DNA of 33,008 nt from Lindgomyces ingoldianus (GCF_010093535.1 NW_022985225.1:269970-302977), one strand, 5' to 3'. Shown: positions 1-10,906, counted from the stretch's first letter. Made by a program: numbers and translations. Notes: generated from the sequence alone by a model not told the origin.

Positions 1-1013
1 TTATATTATATGCACTTATTTTTCTTATTATAAAGATCTATTACTGCTAGCACTGTATAAAAAAAGAAAAGAGCTAGAGAATTATATAGCAGAGCTTAGA
101 AAGTAAAGGATAAAGAAGAGAAAAGCTATTTATATAGCATAACTAGCCTATCCTAACACACAGCATTACTAAGGCAAGTTCTAATAAATAAGGTGGAGAA
201 CAGGTAGAATGTAATTAGATAGACCTATATAGACAGAAGAGAGGTAACACGTATAAAAGGCAACTCTTTAGATAAAAAAAAAAGTTACTAGTGTTTATAC
301 ACAGCAGCAGTATTATAGCTTAGATATAAGTAATTGCGCATAAGTAAGATTACATATCTATGTTACATAATGCTTATATGTAAACCTTTATGTATAAATA
401 TTTAGATATCTCTTTTTTCCTTTATATAAAGGAAAGATAAGAGTAATAGAACTAGAAACATGTTGCCCTTACTTTACCTACCTTGTACGCTGTGCACACT
501 GTACACCACTCTTACTCTTACTACTTAAGTGCTTATACTATAAGCAGCTAGCTGTTAGAGCCTATTCAACAGTTTATATAAATTTAAGATTAGTTATCCA
601 GAAATTAGTTAATTATTAGCTGTAATTAAGAGATCACGTTCTAGCTCTAGCTTTTAACGCGTTTCTACTCTTATAATAGTCTTTCTCTTCTTTACACCTT
701 GCGTTCTCTAGCGTTGCACCTGTTCCTTTCACTGCCTAATACCGCCACGCTACGCCTAATACTGCTACCTAATATTTTTAATTTAATTATTTTAGCATTA
801 AAGCTCTAGTTGTAGAGCTGTAGCTTGTGTAGTTTGTTGCCTCTGCAGGAATTTCTTAGAGTGCTGGGGAGCTCTAGCGCTGCTTCTGCCTCTGCCTCTG
901 CCTCTCTATCGCCGCAAACATTAATGTAGTACATGTAATACCTTAACAAGCTGTTTTGCTTACACAACCGCTAGTTTAGCTTCTTCAACTGCTGTTTAAA
1001 TATAATAGGCTGA
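1..1013. other. Unassigned AT-rich stretch, probably degenerate repeat DNA
   Basis: I recognise no gene here. Bases 60-300 read on the plus strand give a Lys/Arg/Glu-rich, stop-broken stretch that loosely resembles the basic coiled-coil tail of fungal DDE transposases; this is a weak impression only. Bases 640-960 are less AT-rich than the surroundings and contain a short TCTGCC repeat. The minus strand of about 900-1013 gives an Ala/Lys/Val/Leu-rich peptide that could be a remnant of the integrase tail of element B, whose integrase stops at 1591, but no diagnostic motif is present. No terminal repeats or target duplication were found to delimit an element. Confidence 0.35.
885..902 (+). repeat. 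TCTGCC hexamer microsatellite, 3 units
   Basis: Three perfect TCTGCC units in tandem, followed by a partial TCTC. It lies in the relatively GC-rich part of the unassigned left end. Confidence 0.8.
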
Positions 1014-1141
1014 TGTAAGGACAGAGCTCTGTACCACTACGCTAATACAACTAAAAAGGTGCAAATAATTAACCAACGTTAATTATTGCGTACAGAATAG
1101 TATATATACTTATTGCACGTAAGCACTATCTTAGCCTTACA
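1014..1141 (-). repeat. Left terminal repeat of the miniature element
   Basis: 128-bp repeat, TGTAAGG...CCTTACA, closely matching 1462-1590. It contains a palindromic AGAGCTCT near its left end. The sequence beyond 1141 repeats its last 24 bp once more, so the true edge may be 1165. Confidence 0.7.
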
Positions 1142-1164
1142 CGTAAGCGCTATCTTAGCCTTAC
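1117..1164 (+). repeat. 24-bp tandem duplication at the LTR edge
   Basis: Two adjacent 24-bp units, 1117-1140 and 1141-1164, differ at one base (A/G). The second unit is absent from the partner repeat at 1462-1590. Confidence 0.85.
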
Positions 1165-1461
1165 ATTATCCCCCTTCTTAGCAGACGCATGTCCCAGGCG
1201 TCACATGACCTACCCGCAGCTTAGAGGCGCCATGCGCATGACTTAGTTACCGGCCAGAGGCTGACCACCTGCGGCCCAGAGGCGCGGGATAAACACAACG
1301 CAACGCTTAGTGGCCACGCCAGCTAAGCCATATACACTAGACCTTCTAGTAGCTACAACGTAGCGCTAGAAGAGGCTGCCTCACGTTTTAGTCTAAAACT
1401 AGCTAAGCTGTCTAAGGTGTAGGTTAAACGCGTAACTGTCTTTGTTATTAGTTAATTATTA

Positions 1462-1590
1462 TGTAAGGACAGAGCTCTGTACTACTACGCTAATATAACT
1501 AAAAAAAGTGTAAATAATTAACTAACATTAATTATTGCGTACAGAATAGTATATATACTTGTTGCACGTAAGCACTATCTCGGCCTTACA
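1462..1590 (-). repeat. Right terminal repeat of the miniature element
   Basis: 129-bp partner of 1014-1141 with the same TGTAAGG and CCTTACA ends. Differences from the partner are C/T and G/A transitions and one extra A. Confidence 0.7.
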
Positions 1591-3230
1591 GCAGGGGTTA
1601 TAGCTAAAATTAGCCTTATATAGTGTTTCTTTTGTTATAGCAGATTTTACTATGTTAATAGCAAGTTATGCTATTAAAAGCTATTCTGCCTAGTTGTTCT
1701 AGCTATAAGAAATATATTTTCTTAAGTATTTTTTTACTTTAGTGTTTGCTTATTTAGTCTAACTATCTATTTATAAGTAATACACTATAAATAACTTGTG
1801 TGTTATGCTAAAGTGTCTTATAGCTACTTTCTAGAATTTGCTAGTAAACAGTTTATCTTAGTTAGAGATAATAACCTAGAGGCATCTATACACTAAGACT
1901 ATATTTTTCTTAAGCTTATATATAAATTCTTTAGCTATAATAGTCTTTTATAATAGCTATGTATATAAATACTTTATAGTCTTATTAAAGGCTACTGTTA
2001 TTATGTTGCATATTCTTTCTATACTTAGTTCTTTTAATAAAGAAAGTCTTATTATAAAGTCTATAGTAATTATTATCTATAGCTGCTTTAAGGCTTTAAT
2101 TAGTTAAAAGTATCTATATGTTTTATGCCTATAGAGGTTGTTCTTATTACATGTGTTGTCTTCTCTAAGTACCTTTATACATAGTTGCTTTATTTTAGGT
2201 ATTAGTTAAAGTATAGCTGTCCTTAGCTTTTTCTAGAGGGTACTAATTCCTAGGTAACCTAACATTAGGGATTTATAGTATTTGCAGATTAGGTTTTTTT
2301 ATTCTTGTTTAATTACTATAAGCACACAGAATTCTTTTATAAGCCTAGGTCTATTATACACTAGCCCTTCTTCTATTTCTTTAAAAAAGGTAAACTCTTT
2401 AGTTTCTTCTTTTTCTCTATTAAAGTAATTAGGTTTTTAGCTAAGAGTGTTAGCCTACTAGTTTTATGCTTTTAAGACATGCTTAATAATGTAGTTAAAC
2501 TAGGCAAGTTTTATTGCCTATTATACGTGCATTAGTAATAGTTTCTTTATAGTTAGAAATGTAACTAAATTTACATAGTTTGTTGTAATATTAAAATGTT
2601 TTTCTATTCTGTGTAATTTTGTTACCTATACTTATACTACATTAAGTATTACTTTTAGCTCTTTATTAGGTATACTGTAGTCTACTTTAGCTTCTAAAAA
2701 CTTTACTAAATAGTATGCTACTAGGTGCTATTTCTTATCTTCTTGTTTTTAGTAAAATGCTGCACTACTTGCCTTTAAAGACGCATCTGTGTAGATTTTT
2801 ATGTCTAACCTTAGGTTATACATTTATAGTACTAGTTTAATAGTTACAGCTTATTTTAATACTTTAAAGGCGCTGTTTATTTATAGGGTCTAAATAAACT
2901 TTATAACTGCTTATTTCTTTATAGTTATGTTAATTAGTAGTAGAGTAATTTTAAAGTAGTTCTTAATTATTTGTTTAACATATCTAGATAGCCTAAAGAA
3001 TTCTTTAACTTTCTTAACTGTTATAGGTTCTAGCTATTTTAAGACTTTTATATTTTAGCTAGATTAATCTTTATTTTATTACTATTAATTATAAATTCTA
3101 GGTACTCTATCTTAGTAACAGAAAAATTACATTTAGATAGCTGTAGATAAAGGCTGTATTCTTACAGCTTTTCTAGGACCTTCTGTACCTTCTATATATA
3201 GTCCTCTAGACTATCTTTTGTGTAGATAAG

Positions 3231-3245
3231 GACATTATCTAAATA
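3231..3245 (-). other. Element B RT active-site box, YLDD changed to YLDN
   Basis: Codons on the minus strand read Tyr-Leu-Asp-Asn-Val. The second metal-binding Asp of the Ty3/gypsy YxDD box is Asn, a G-to-A change as RIP makes. Confidence 0.85.
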
Positions 3246-3386
3246 TACTAGCATAAAGACGTTAAGGTATAGGTTTAGAGCTGTGTTAATAATCCTTTAG
3301 AATGTTGCTAGAGTGTTTGTTAAGCTAAACAGCATTACTAGTAGCTTATACAGTCTTTATAAAGTTTAGAAAGCTATAAGCTATTT

Positions 3387-3391
3387 ATCTC
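3387..3391 (+). repeat. Target-site duplication of element A, left copy
   Basis: ATCTC immediately before the 5' LTR. The right copy at 9056-9060 is ATCTT, one transition different. Confidence 0.8.
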
Positions 3392-3709
3392 TGTCACGGT
3401 ATCCTCCCCGGATCCCAGACATAACTGTATTAGACGCGTACTAGAGTATTATTAGTGCACGTCTAACACAAACACAACACAACACAGACATAAACTTAAG
3501 CATAAACTGCCTTAACACTAACTAAACCTAGAACAGGCTTAATTTATACCTAAAGCGCTTAGACTTCTAAGCTAAGTATTTAATTACTAATTTTCTTCTA
3601 AACTTTTCTGTTTTTTACATAACGTCTTATACTTACTATAATACCTTATGTAGTAATTAAACTAGACCTTTATAAAGCTCTATAACCTTACTTATGCATA
3701 ATTATAACA
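3392..3709 (+). repeat. Element A 5' LTR (318 bp)
   Basis: Starts TGTCACGG and ends TTATAACA. The outer end is undamaged; the inner end shows the RIP-changed form of CGTGACA. Confidence 0.95.
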
Positions 3710-3904
3710 TTATGTTGTGTTAAAACTTTAGCTAAGAATAGCCTTTAAATCTAATTTAATAAGCTTAGTACTTGTATAACTCTAAGCTATTAGAGTAAGC
3801 TAAAAAGCCTTTTAAAAAGCGCTTACTTTATAAAAAAGCTGCTATGTTACAAGCTTTAAAGCTTTTTAAAAAGACTTTAAAAAATAGCTTTATATTATTA
3901 AGTA

Positions 3905-4800
3905 GTCTATTTCTGCCTTAACTTTTATTATAGTAGTAGGAACTAAGAACTTACTAGCCTTAAAGCTTACTTAGAAGTCTAAAGATAGCTTAACTCTTTC
4001 TTGCCTAATACTGCCTATAACTTGTAACTTTTTTAACTTAGTAATAAAATCTAACTAACTCTCTAATTTCTTACTGTTTAATAGAAAATAGAAAGACCTA
4101 CTTTTCTTTCTACATAAGCTTTAATATAAACTTAAAGAAAATATAAACTAATTCCTCTTTAAACACTTCTAGTTACTATATGCCTACTTTTAACTTAACT
4201 ATAATATAACAGCCTTAATTAACTTACTAATAAATAAGAATATTATTAACTTAGATTAATTTATAGTGTTTTTATAAGTAACTTATAGAAACTTAAATAA
4301 AAAGTTAACAGCCTTAAGTTGCCTAAACACTTTATAATAAAAAAAAAAAGCTTTACTTTACACTTTACTAAGTTTTACTAACTTACATCTAATATAGGCC
4401 TAAATAAAATAGGTCTAATTATAGCCTTATATAACTCCTTCTTAACTAAACTATAATATGCTATAGTAGAAGAACCTCTCTTAAACAACCTTAACACATA
4501 TGTGAACATAATTGCTACCTACAATAATAACATAAGGTTCCTCCCTATATAAGCCCTAATACGCCCCTAAACTAGCGCAGTTATAAATAAGAACTCTAAC
4601 ATAATAAAAATTAATTTAAATTATGCTCTAGTTAGTTCTAGAAAGTGTAAAGATTATAAAAAAAAAAGTTAATGTTTTAAGTGTAGTAAGCATAGTTATA
4701 TTTTCTAAAACTACTTTATTCCCTTTTCTTAAGTCTACGCAAGTAGCGCTGCTAGTACTTATTAAAAATTTTTACTATTTTAATTTTATTTTTATAAAGG
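3905..4800 (+). pseudogene. Element A gag-like region with decayed CCHC knuckle
   Basis: Coding remains between the leader and the protease, riddled with stops. The best landmark is a CCHC zinc knuckle at 4673-4714, read Cys-Phe-Lys-Cys-Ser-Lys-His-Ser-Tyr-Ile. The first two Cys remain, while the His and the last Cys positions are both Tyr, single transitions from CAT/TGC. This knuckle is normally the nucleic-acid-binding end of the nucleocapsid. The start of gag cannot be fixed, because no Met lies in a clean open stretch. The sister copies on the minus strand have the same knuckle at 20023-20064 and about 25174-25217. Confidence 0.75.
4673..4714 (+). other. Element A zinc knuckle, CCHC reduced to CCYY
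   Basis: The C-x2-C-x4-H-x4-C spacing is kept, but His and the last Cys are Tyr codons (TAT, TAC). Both changes are transitions. Confidence 0.75.
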
Positions 4801-6282
4801 CTTTAACTTATATTTAAGCTTTAATCTTTTTTACTACTTTTAACATAGCTGCAGCTATAGTAGTAAAAGCCTGTAAAAAGGCTTGTCCTAGGGCTAAGTT
4901 GCCCCCTAGGACTAATTTAACACTAGATCTCTGCTAACTTATAGGCTAAGTCCCCTACTAATAACTAGAAGTACTAAGTTAATATTCTTATATATTTATA
5001 ATAAGAAACTATATTAGCTTTAATATAAGCTCTTATTAACTTAGAAGTAAATAGCATAAGTTACATTAATAAAGAACTAGCGCATAAACTAAATCTTTAA
5101 TTAACACTACTTACTTAAATAATTTACCTAACTAGATTTAATAGAAAATAACTTAAAAAAGGTTTTATTTTTTATACTACAACTGTTATAATTACCTACT
5201 AACACTATAAAAAGCAGATTAAACTCTATGTAATAAACATAGAATGTTATAACCTAATTCTAGAATAACTATAGCTGTATTAGCATAAGGTTGCCTTTAA
5301 TTACTAAAAGTAAGTTCTAAACTTTAACTTTTTCTAATACTAAGATATATGCTTATGCTTACACCTAAACAACACCTAAATAGCACTTAATATAGAAGGT
5401 TTTTAGACCTACTCTTTAATAACCTAAAAAAGAACTACCTAAGTAAGGCTAATAAGCTAGGCCTTTTACTAAAATAGGCTATATAAAATAATTTAATAAC
5501 TGCTTAAACTTAAAGAAAAAAAAGCTTTTAAGAAACTTTTACTTACTTAATTTAAACATAAACTAGGACTTAAACAGCAAATAGACATCTGCTACATAGG
5601 ACCTACTTTGTTTATAACCCTAGCTTAATAACTAGATTATAAAATCTATATAGTTATAATTTCTAATATAGACTAAGCTTTAGCTCCCTAAAAACACACT
5701 AACTTAAGAATAATAGTCCTTTAAAACTACTACAACCTGTTATATGTCTTCTTCTAAGACAAGTCTAATAAGCTTTTAATATAATATTTGTATAATTACT
5801 AGATAACTCTTAAGCCTAGTAAACAACCTAGTTATAGGCTACTATATAAGATGTTGCTAAATAAATTAAAAGTGCTTTAAAAATACTTTAATAAAAACTT
5901 AAAAAAAGAGTTTATTTAAGCTAGCTTTTTACTAGTAGTGTTACTTATACTATTTATAAAGAAACCTAAGAGTAGGCTTTAATTCTATGTTAACTACTAA
6001 AAACTAAACACTATTACTATTAAAAACTAATACTTAATTTTTTTTTTACAAAAAACTCTAAGCTAACTAAGTAAAGTAAAGTATTTTATAAAGTTAGATA
6101 TTATTACTGCCTTTAATAAGCTAAGAATAGCAAAGGGCAATAAGTAGCTAATAGTGTTTTAGACCTAATATAGACTATTTAAGTACCTAGTAATGCCCTT
6201 TAGCTTAGCTAACACGCCTAGTACTTTTTAACATTTTGTAAACAACTTGCTCTAACCCTACCTAGACATGTTCTGCACTACA

Positions 6283-6294
6283 TATATTAACAAT
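6283..6294 (+). other. Element A RT active-site box, YxDD changed to YINN
   Basis: Codons TAT ATT AAC AAT. Both metal-binding Asp are Asn through G-to-A transitions. The same YINN is present in G1 (18445-18456) and G2 (23595-23606). Confidence 0.9.
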
Positions 6295-8490
6295 ATTCTA
6301 ATCTATAGTAATAGCCTTTTAGAGCACAAACAGCATGTACGCCTAGTGCTAAAGGCTATAGAAGAAGTAGGTCTATAACTTAACATAGACAAATATAAGT
6401 TCTACTAATTAAAGGTTACATATTTAGAATATATAATCTCTATAAATAGCATTTAAATAAACCCTATTAAGGTTTAGACTGTGCTAGATTAGTAATACCT
6501 AAAGAATGTAAAGGATGTTTAAGCCTTTATAAAATTTGCTAACTTTTATAAATAATTTATTAATAACTTCTTATAGCTAGTAAGCTCTATAATTACACTT
6601 ACTAAAAAAAAGGTTTAATTTAACTTTAACTTAAATTACTAATAGTTTTTTAACTAGCTAAAGAAAGCCTTTACTAAAGCTCTAATACTCTACTACTTTA
6701 ACTCTAAACTACTAATACTTGTAGAAGCTAATGCCTTAGACTATGTAGTAGCAGAAGTTTTCTTCTAGACTAAGCTAGATAAGACTATTAGGCCTATTAT
6801 ATACTTTTTAAAAAGAATAAGTCCTACAGAAGGTAATTATAAGATTTATAATAAAAAATTACTTACTATAGTATACTACTTTAAATAATAGCAACCTAAA
6901 CTAAAAGGTGTAGCGCATTTAATATAAGTCCTATCTAACTATAAGAACTTATAGTACTTTGCAACTATAAAATAACTTAGCTACTAATAAGCCTATTAGT
7001 CTAAATACTTATTTTATTTTAATTTTAAGATTACTTATTATCCTAGTTAAAACAGAGGGAAACTAGATGCCTTTACAAGGCAATCCTAAAACATCCCTAC
7101 TTAAGAAGAAGTGTAAAAGGCTTAACACTAAACTCTACTTTAACTTAAGCTATTTTTAGACTTTAACTTAAATAAAACAGATTAGATAATTAATTAGATT
7201 ATTACTAATAAGTATCTAAATAATAAATTTATTTAAAAAACCTTAGACCTGCTTTAAAACAGCAATAGTTAGTTAAAGAAGGTAACACTAGCTAACTATA
7301 AAAACTAAAATAGTAAGCTATATTACTATAACTAACTTATAATCCTTAATTCTAATAAACTAAGAATTAAACTACTCTAAATTATACACAACTTGCCTAT
7401 TAGAGGACACCTAGGCAGAGGAAAGACTCTTAACCTACTACAGAAAGAGTACTACTAGCCCTGCATGTTCTATACTATACGCTAATACATATTATGTTGC
7501 TATACTTGCTATAAAGTAAAGGCCTCTTAAGAAAAGTATAATAGCCTACTTAAACTGCTTTTAATCTTTAAACAAGCTTAAAAAGACATATTAATTAATT
7601 TTATTATAGACCTACCCCTATCTAAAGAGTACATAAATATTATAGTAGTTATTAATTACTTAACTAAGTATTAACACTTAATACTATGTTCCTCTATAAC
7701 TACCTCTAATATAGCCTAGTTATTTTACTAATATGTATAAGTTTACTATAGCCTGCCTAACATAATTATATTAAATAGAGGTACACAGTTTGTCTTAGCC
7801 TTCTAGGACAAACTCTGTAAATAGCTCTAAATTATCCCCTATTTATCTACAGCTTTTTACCTAGAGACTAACAGCTAGACTAAGAACATAAACACTGTAA
7901 TAAAATAAGTCTTATAAGTGTACATAAACTACTAGTAAGATAACTAGGTAAAATAGTTAGCTACAGCATAGTTTAAAGCTAATAACATAACATCTAAATT
8001 AACATAAGTATCTCTGTTCTTAGTAAACTATAGATACTACCCCTAAATAAAATTTAAACTACTTATAAATACCCCCTAACTAACTTATTAATCTGTATAA
8101 GTAATAAATGTAAATAGACTTATTAATAAGATCTAAAATATATCTAAATATATTTATAAAAAGCTTACATAGGCTTAAGCTTTTTAATAAGAGTACGTAA
8201 ACTAATCCTAAACTCCTGCCCTTGCGTATGCAGCTAGCAAGAAGGTCTAGCTAGACGCTAGAAATATCTAAATAAACTAATAATTAAAGAAACTTAATTA
8301 GAAGAACTTTTGCCCCTTTATAGTAGCCTATATAGTCTTATTACACACTTACTAATTAATTCTACCTAACAGCATAAAGATACACCCTGTGTTCTATGTA
8401 TTGTTACTGCGCTAAGCAGCCTCTAAATCTAACTATCTACCTAGACAGCTAAACTTACTACCTAAACCTATTATTATAAACAACAAACTA

Positions 8491-8610
8491 GAATATGTTA
8501 TAAAAGACATTAAATAAATCTAGTTTAATAAGAAAAAACATATCTATAAATACCTTATAAAATAGACTAGATATAACAAACTGTTATAGGAACCTACAGA
8601 AGCTCTATAA
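8491..8610 (+). other. Chromodomain at the integrase C terminus (element A)
   Basis: A stop-broken stretch with the chromodomain signature: Glu-Tyr-Val start, a Lys-Tyr-Leu-x-Lys strand, Thr-x-Tyr-Asn, then the Trp-Glu-Pro position with Trp replaced by a stop near 8587. In chromoviruses this module binds methylated histone H3 and steers insertion. The same region sits at about 14440-14560 in G1 and 21285-21405 in G2. Confidence 0.75.
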
Positions 8611-8720
8611 AAGAACTCTGCAGTAACCTAATTCTACGCCTAATACTTATTTAAACTAAACCTGTACCCTAACAAAGACAACCTAATGCTAAAACTACTA
8701 ATGTAAAGGATTCCCTTCCT

Positions 8721-8737
8721 AATAAGAGGGGGGGTAC
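8721..8737 (+). other. Polypurine tract of element A
   Basis: A purine run (AATAAGAGGGGGGG) ends three bases before the 3' LTR, the expected place for plus-strand DNA priming. The minus-strand counterparts are pyrimidine runs just after 14310 and 21151. Confidence 0.8.
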
Positions 8738-9055
8738 TGTTATAGTATCCTCCCTAGATCCCAGACATAACTGTATTAGACGTGTACTAGAGTATTATTA
8801 GTGCACATCTAACATAAATACAACATAATATAGACATAAACTTAAGCATAAACTGCCTTAACACTAACTAAACCTAGAATAGGCTTAATTTATACCTAAA
8901 GCGCTTAGACTTCTAAGCTAAGTATTTAATTACTAATTTCCTTTTAAACCTTTCTGTTCCTTACACAACATCTTGTACCTACTATAATACCTCACGTAGT
9001 AATTAAACTAGACCTCTGTGAAGCTCTATAACCTTACTTGTGCATAATCGTGACA
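8738..9055 (+). repeat. Element A 3' LTR (318 bp)
   Basis: Starts TGTTATAG (RIP-changed inner end) and ends CGTGACA (undamaged outer end). Same length as the 5' LTR; differences are transitions. Confidence 0.95.
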
Positions 9056-9060
9056 ATCTT
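9056..9060 (+). repeat. Target-site duplication of element A, right copy
   Basis: ATCTT, matching ATCTC at 3387-3391 except for one C/T transition. Confidence 0.8.
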
Positions 9061-10014
9061 CTTTTTTTATTTATATTTTATTAAATCTATCTTATACATT
9101 AAACTTTATAAAGTATAGAGTTTTTTTTAATTATTTTATAATATCTTTTATAATTAAAAGACAAAACTAGTCTTAAATTATGTTATTATTTAAAGTTTAA
9201 TAGTCTTAATAGATTTAGATTTTTTCTTCTTTCTTTTTTACAAAAACTACTGCTAAGGCAACTAGGCTATAGCTTTTCTAAATATAACTTTATACTAACA
9301 TTTAATTAACATATTCTTGCAGGCCTTTCTTTTAGACTTTTGTTAGAGGGTAGAGCCTGTAGACTTTTAGGTTAGAATTCTTTATTAAGTTTATAGCGTA
9401 GTCCTAGGGTTAGTGCAGGGGCAATTCCCCTAGATTCTTAGGTGTCTTAAACATGTCTCTGTAGTCCTTATACTTAGTAAGAATAGCATGCTTTTTTTAG
9501 ATCTTATAAATACTAACCTATTTTATGTCTTTATTAGCTTTAAGTTCTTTAAAGGAAACTTTTTTTAGCTTTTTTTTTATAGCTTTTATTACTTTAGCTT
9601 TTAGCTTTTAGTAAGAGAATTTCTATAGTTTTTATTTCTTTAGGTAGTAACTACTACCTTGTTTTACTTATTTATAGATTTGATATAAGTTATTATAGCA
9701 TGCTAACTAAGTTATACATGTGTAATCTTTAAAACCTTTAATAGTTATTATCTTCTAGTTAATAGCAAGATTATGCTTTTTAAGCTAGTTATAGCCTAAA
9801 ATTACATTATACTTGTCTTCTAGCAGAAGTATGCTTATAGATCTTTAGTTCTTTATGTTTAGTGTTATAAGATCTTTGTTGTACATTTCTAAGTTAATTT
9901 ATTTTCTACTATATTCTAGTAAGGAAGCATTAGTAAGGGTTACTTTACATAATTTTTTCTTAATTTAAAAGAAGATGCTTTATTTCTTTACTTATGTTAC
10001 ATCTATTACTGTAA

Positions 10015-10039
10015 AGGTGCATCTACTATTAATAAGAGC
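10015..10039 (-). other. Element B retropepsin active site, Asp-Ser-Gly changed to Asn-Ser-Arg
   Basis: Minus-strand codons GCT CTT ATT AAT AGT AGA. Asp-to-Asn and Gly-to-Arg are each one G-to-A change. Confidence 0.8.
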
Positions 10040-10149
10040 TAACTTTATCTGTCTTTTAAACATAAAGGTTGTAGTTAAGCTTTATTCTACTTCTTAGCTT
10101 ACAGCTACTAGCGCTTTTATGTTGTAAAATATTTTTTCTTTATTATTTA

Positions 10150-10211
10150 ACGTTCCTAACAGGTTGGCTGGCCACACGGGTTGGCCGGCCACTTTTGCCA
10201 AGCCCCCACTA
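10150..10211 (+). repeat. D1 left terminal inverted repeat
   Basis: About 62 bp, pairing with 13791-13852 with few transitions and one transversion. It holds two copies of a GGTTGGCYGGCCAC motif, at 10162-10175 and 10179-10192, spaced by 17 bp. Confidence 0.88.
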
Positions 10212-10289
10212 AAACCACCCTATTCTAGCGCAAAACAGCCTACTTTAGCCCTGTATAAAGCAATACAACATAAGATATTATTTAAAGTC

Positions 10290-10906
10290 TACTTTTACTA
10301 CTTTCTTACATGTACGCAAGTTATGCTTAGTCTAATTATACTACTTATATTACTTTTAACTTAGCTTACCTTCTTTAGCGCGCACCTGCGTCTTTAGCTT
10401 CTTCTTATTACTACATGCTCTAAACTCCTTTAAAGTAGTTAGATAAGCTCTATTCTTAACTATTAAAGTCTTTTTTTACCTTAATTTACTTCCTTTTATG
10501 CAATTTATGTTATGTAGCAGCCTTATTTACTGCTTAAAGCTTTGTAATCTTCTTTTACGCTAACACTAGCTTATGTGTAATAATTACTACCTCTTTTAAA
10601 ACTGTTATAAAGGCCTTTACTATAGATGTTAGTAAGCTATCTATATGCCTTTAAATTTTTACTTTTATAAGCATTAATTATAACTTAAATTTAAAAGTAT
10701 TACTTAAAGTTTATAACTACTAAGGCTTATTATTAATAAGTAGTAGTAGTAATAAAGTATATAACTAGATATTAAAGGCTATTTTAACTTATTTTAGGTT
10801 AAATAGAACTAAACTAGCGCCTTAAAACCCTCTTTAAATATTACTAAAAGTAATTACTACATTATAAGCGCGTATAAAGCATAGTAGAAACTTAAGTTTT
10901 ATAATA
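10290..10906 (-). pseudogene. D1 transposase, C-terminal half with zinc-knuckle remnant
   Basis: The minus-strand tail of the pogo-like transposase, after the DDE core. A Lys/Arg-rich segment is followed by a CCHC knuckle at 10308-10349: the first two Cys positions are Tyr codons, while the His and the last Cys are kept. Such C-terminal knuckles occur in many fungal pogo transposases. Stops are frequent. The N-terminal half is on the other side of E1 at 12749-13650. D2 carries the same region with a different set of transitions (from 29423). Confidence 0.7.

Larger units (their letters stand above)
1014..1590 (-). mobile_element. Miniature LTR-like element (TRIM-like), non-coding
   Basis: Two direct repeats of 128 and 129 bp (1014-1141 and 1462-1590) start TGTAAGG and end CCTTACA, a 7-bp inverted terminus typical of LTRs. 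They differ by transitions plus a one-base indel. About 320 bp lies between them, with no coding capacity and clearly higher GC than the surroundings. A pyrimidine run at 1169-1176, next to the left repeat, would act as a polypurine tract if the element lies on the minus strand. I see no clear primer-binding site. The 5-bp flanks (GCTGA left, GCAGG right) do not match, so insertion as one unit is not proven. It directly abuts the broken integrase of element B at 1591. Alternatives: two solo LTRs, or a deletion derivative of a larger LTR element. Confidence 0.55.
1591..3391 (-). pseudogene. Element B pol, C-terminal piece: RT end, RNase H, integrase (Ty3/gypsy)
   Basis: Minus-strand remains of a Ty3/gypsy polyprotein, read from 3391 down to 1591. 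The reverse transcriptase palm box is at 3231-3245 and reads YLDN where YLDD is expected. RNase H follows, with the TDAS motif intact near 2779-2790. Integrase ends the piece: a recognisable core and a conserved Lys-Ala-Asn-Phe-x-Tyr-Asn-Pro stretch next to 1591. Stops replace Gln/Trp codons throughout. The integrase is cut at 1590/1591 by the short LTR-like element, and the 3' LTR is not seen. On the right the RT is split by element A at 3392 and resumes at 9056; taking A out with one copy of its 5-bp duplication restores the RT frame. The domain order PR-RT-RH-IN is seen; activity is excluded by the stops. Confidence 0.85.
4860..8705 (+). pseudogene. Element A pol: protease, RT, RNase H, integrase, chromodomain
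   Basis: Remains of the pol polyprotein, stops at most Gln/Trp positions. Protease: the Asp-Ser-Gly active site is at 5038-5046 and reads Asn-Leu-Glu. RT: about 5900-6600, with a degenerate MPFGLxNAPxTF-like motif from 6193 and the YxDD box at 6283-6294 reading YINN. RNase H: about 6720-6960, its first catalytic Asp also Asn (6730-6732). Integrase: about 7380-8330, with a broken HHCC region, the first core Asp changed to Asn (7597-7599), and the second core Asp changed to Asn in the Asn-Arg-Gly-Thr-Gln-Phe stretch near 7780. C-terminal chromodomain: about 8491-8610. Domain order and the chromodomain place it among chromoviruses; the family name below that level is not claimed. Confidence 0.9.
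3392..9055 (+). mobile_element. Element A: full-length chromodomain Ty3/gypsy retrotransposon, RIP-inactivated
   Basis: A 5,664-bp LTR retrotransposon with 318-bp LTRs and a 5-bp target duplication (ATCTC/ATCTT). The order is LTR, leader, gag with a CCHC knuckle, protease, RT, RNase H, integrase, chromodomain, polypurine tract, LTR. This is the chromovirus order known from fungal elements such as MAGGY. Two more copies of the same family lie on the minus strand at 13993-28858 and 20834-26498, with internal regions of about 5,028, 5,027 and 5,029 bp once nested insertions are removed. Every domain carries many TAA/TAG stops. It sits inside the RT of element B, so it is younger than B. Confidence 0.95.
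9056..10149 (-). pseudogene. Element B pol, N-terminal piece: protease and start of RT
   Basis: Minus-strand continuation of element B. The retropepsin active site is at 10015-10039 and reads Ala-Leu-Ile-Asn-Ser-Arg, so Asp and Gly of the Asp-Ser-Gly triad are changed. The protease-end motif Ile-Leu-Gly-Tyr-Asn-stop-Leu-Lys-Lys-His lies at about 9765-9800. The RT begins about 9290 with a Val-Phe-Val-Lys-Lys-Lys stretch and runs to the Lys-Phe-Asn-Val region near 9100, just before element A interrupts it at 9055. On the other side DNA transposon D1 interrupts the frame at 10149. Joining 10147 to 13853 across one TA restores a single frame linking the gag knuckle to this protease, which argues for a fused gag-pol frame in B. 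Confidence 0.85.

Noticed and set aside
1117..1164. CRISPR-like or satellite array
   Set aside because: Only two 24-bp units with no spacer; it is a simple tandem duplication at an LTR edge.
1591..1620. Terminal repeat 1462-1590 as the 3' LTR of element B
   Set aside because: The next bases are GCAGGGG, not the pyrimidine run expected beside a minus-strand 3' LTR, and B is cut in the middle of its integrase rather than at its end.
3710..3730. tRNA primer-binding site after the 5' LTR of element A
   Set aside because: The bases next to the LTR in A, G1 and G2 (TTATGTTGTG-like) did not match a tRNA 3' end that I could recognise. RIP changes may hide it, so I left it unassigned.
10155..10163. 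Start of element D at CCTAACAGG
   Set aside because: This gave mismatched flanks (TT left, TA right). Starting five bases further out, at ACGT, gives matching TA flanks at all known ends and restores the element B frame.
10164..10364. A 66-codon open frame on the plus strand
   Set aside because: It starts inside the D1 left TIR and runs antisense to the decayed zinc knuckle of the D1 transposase (10308-10349, minus strand). The protein has no family features, and the frame is open by chance because RIP stops fall on the other strand.
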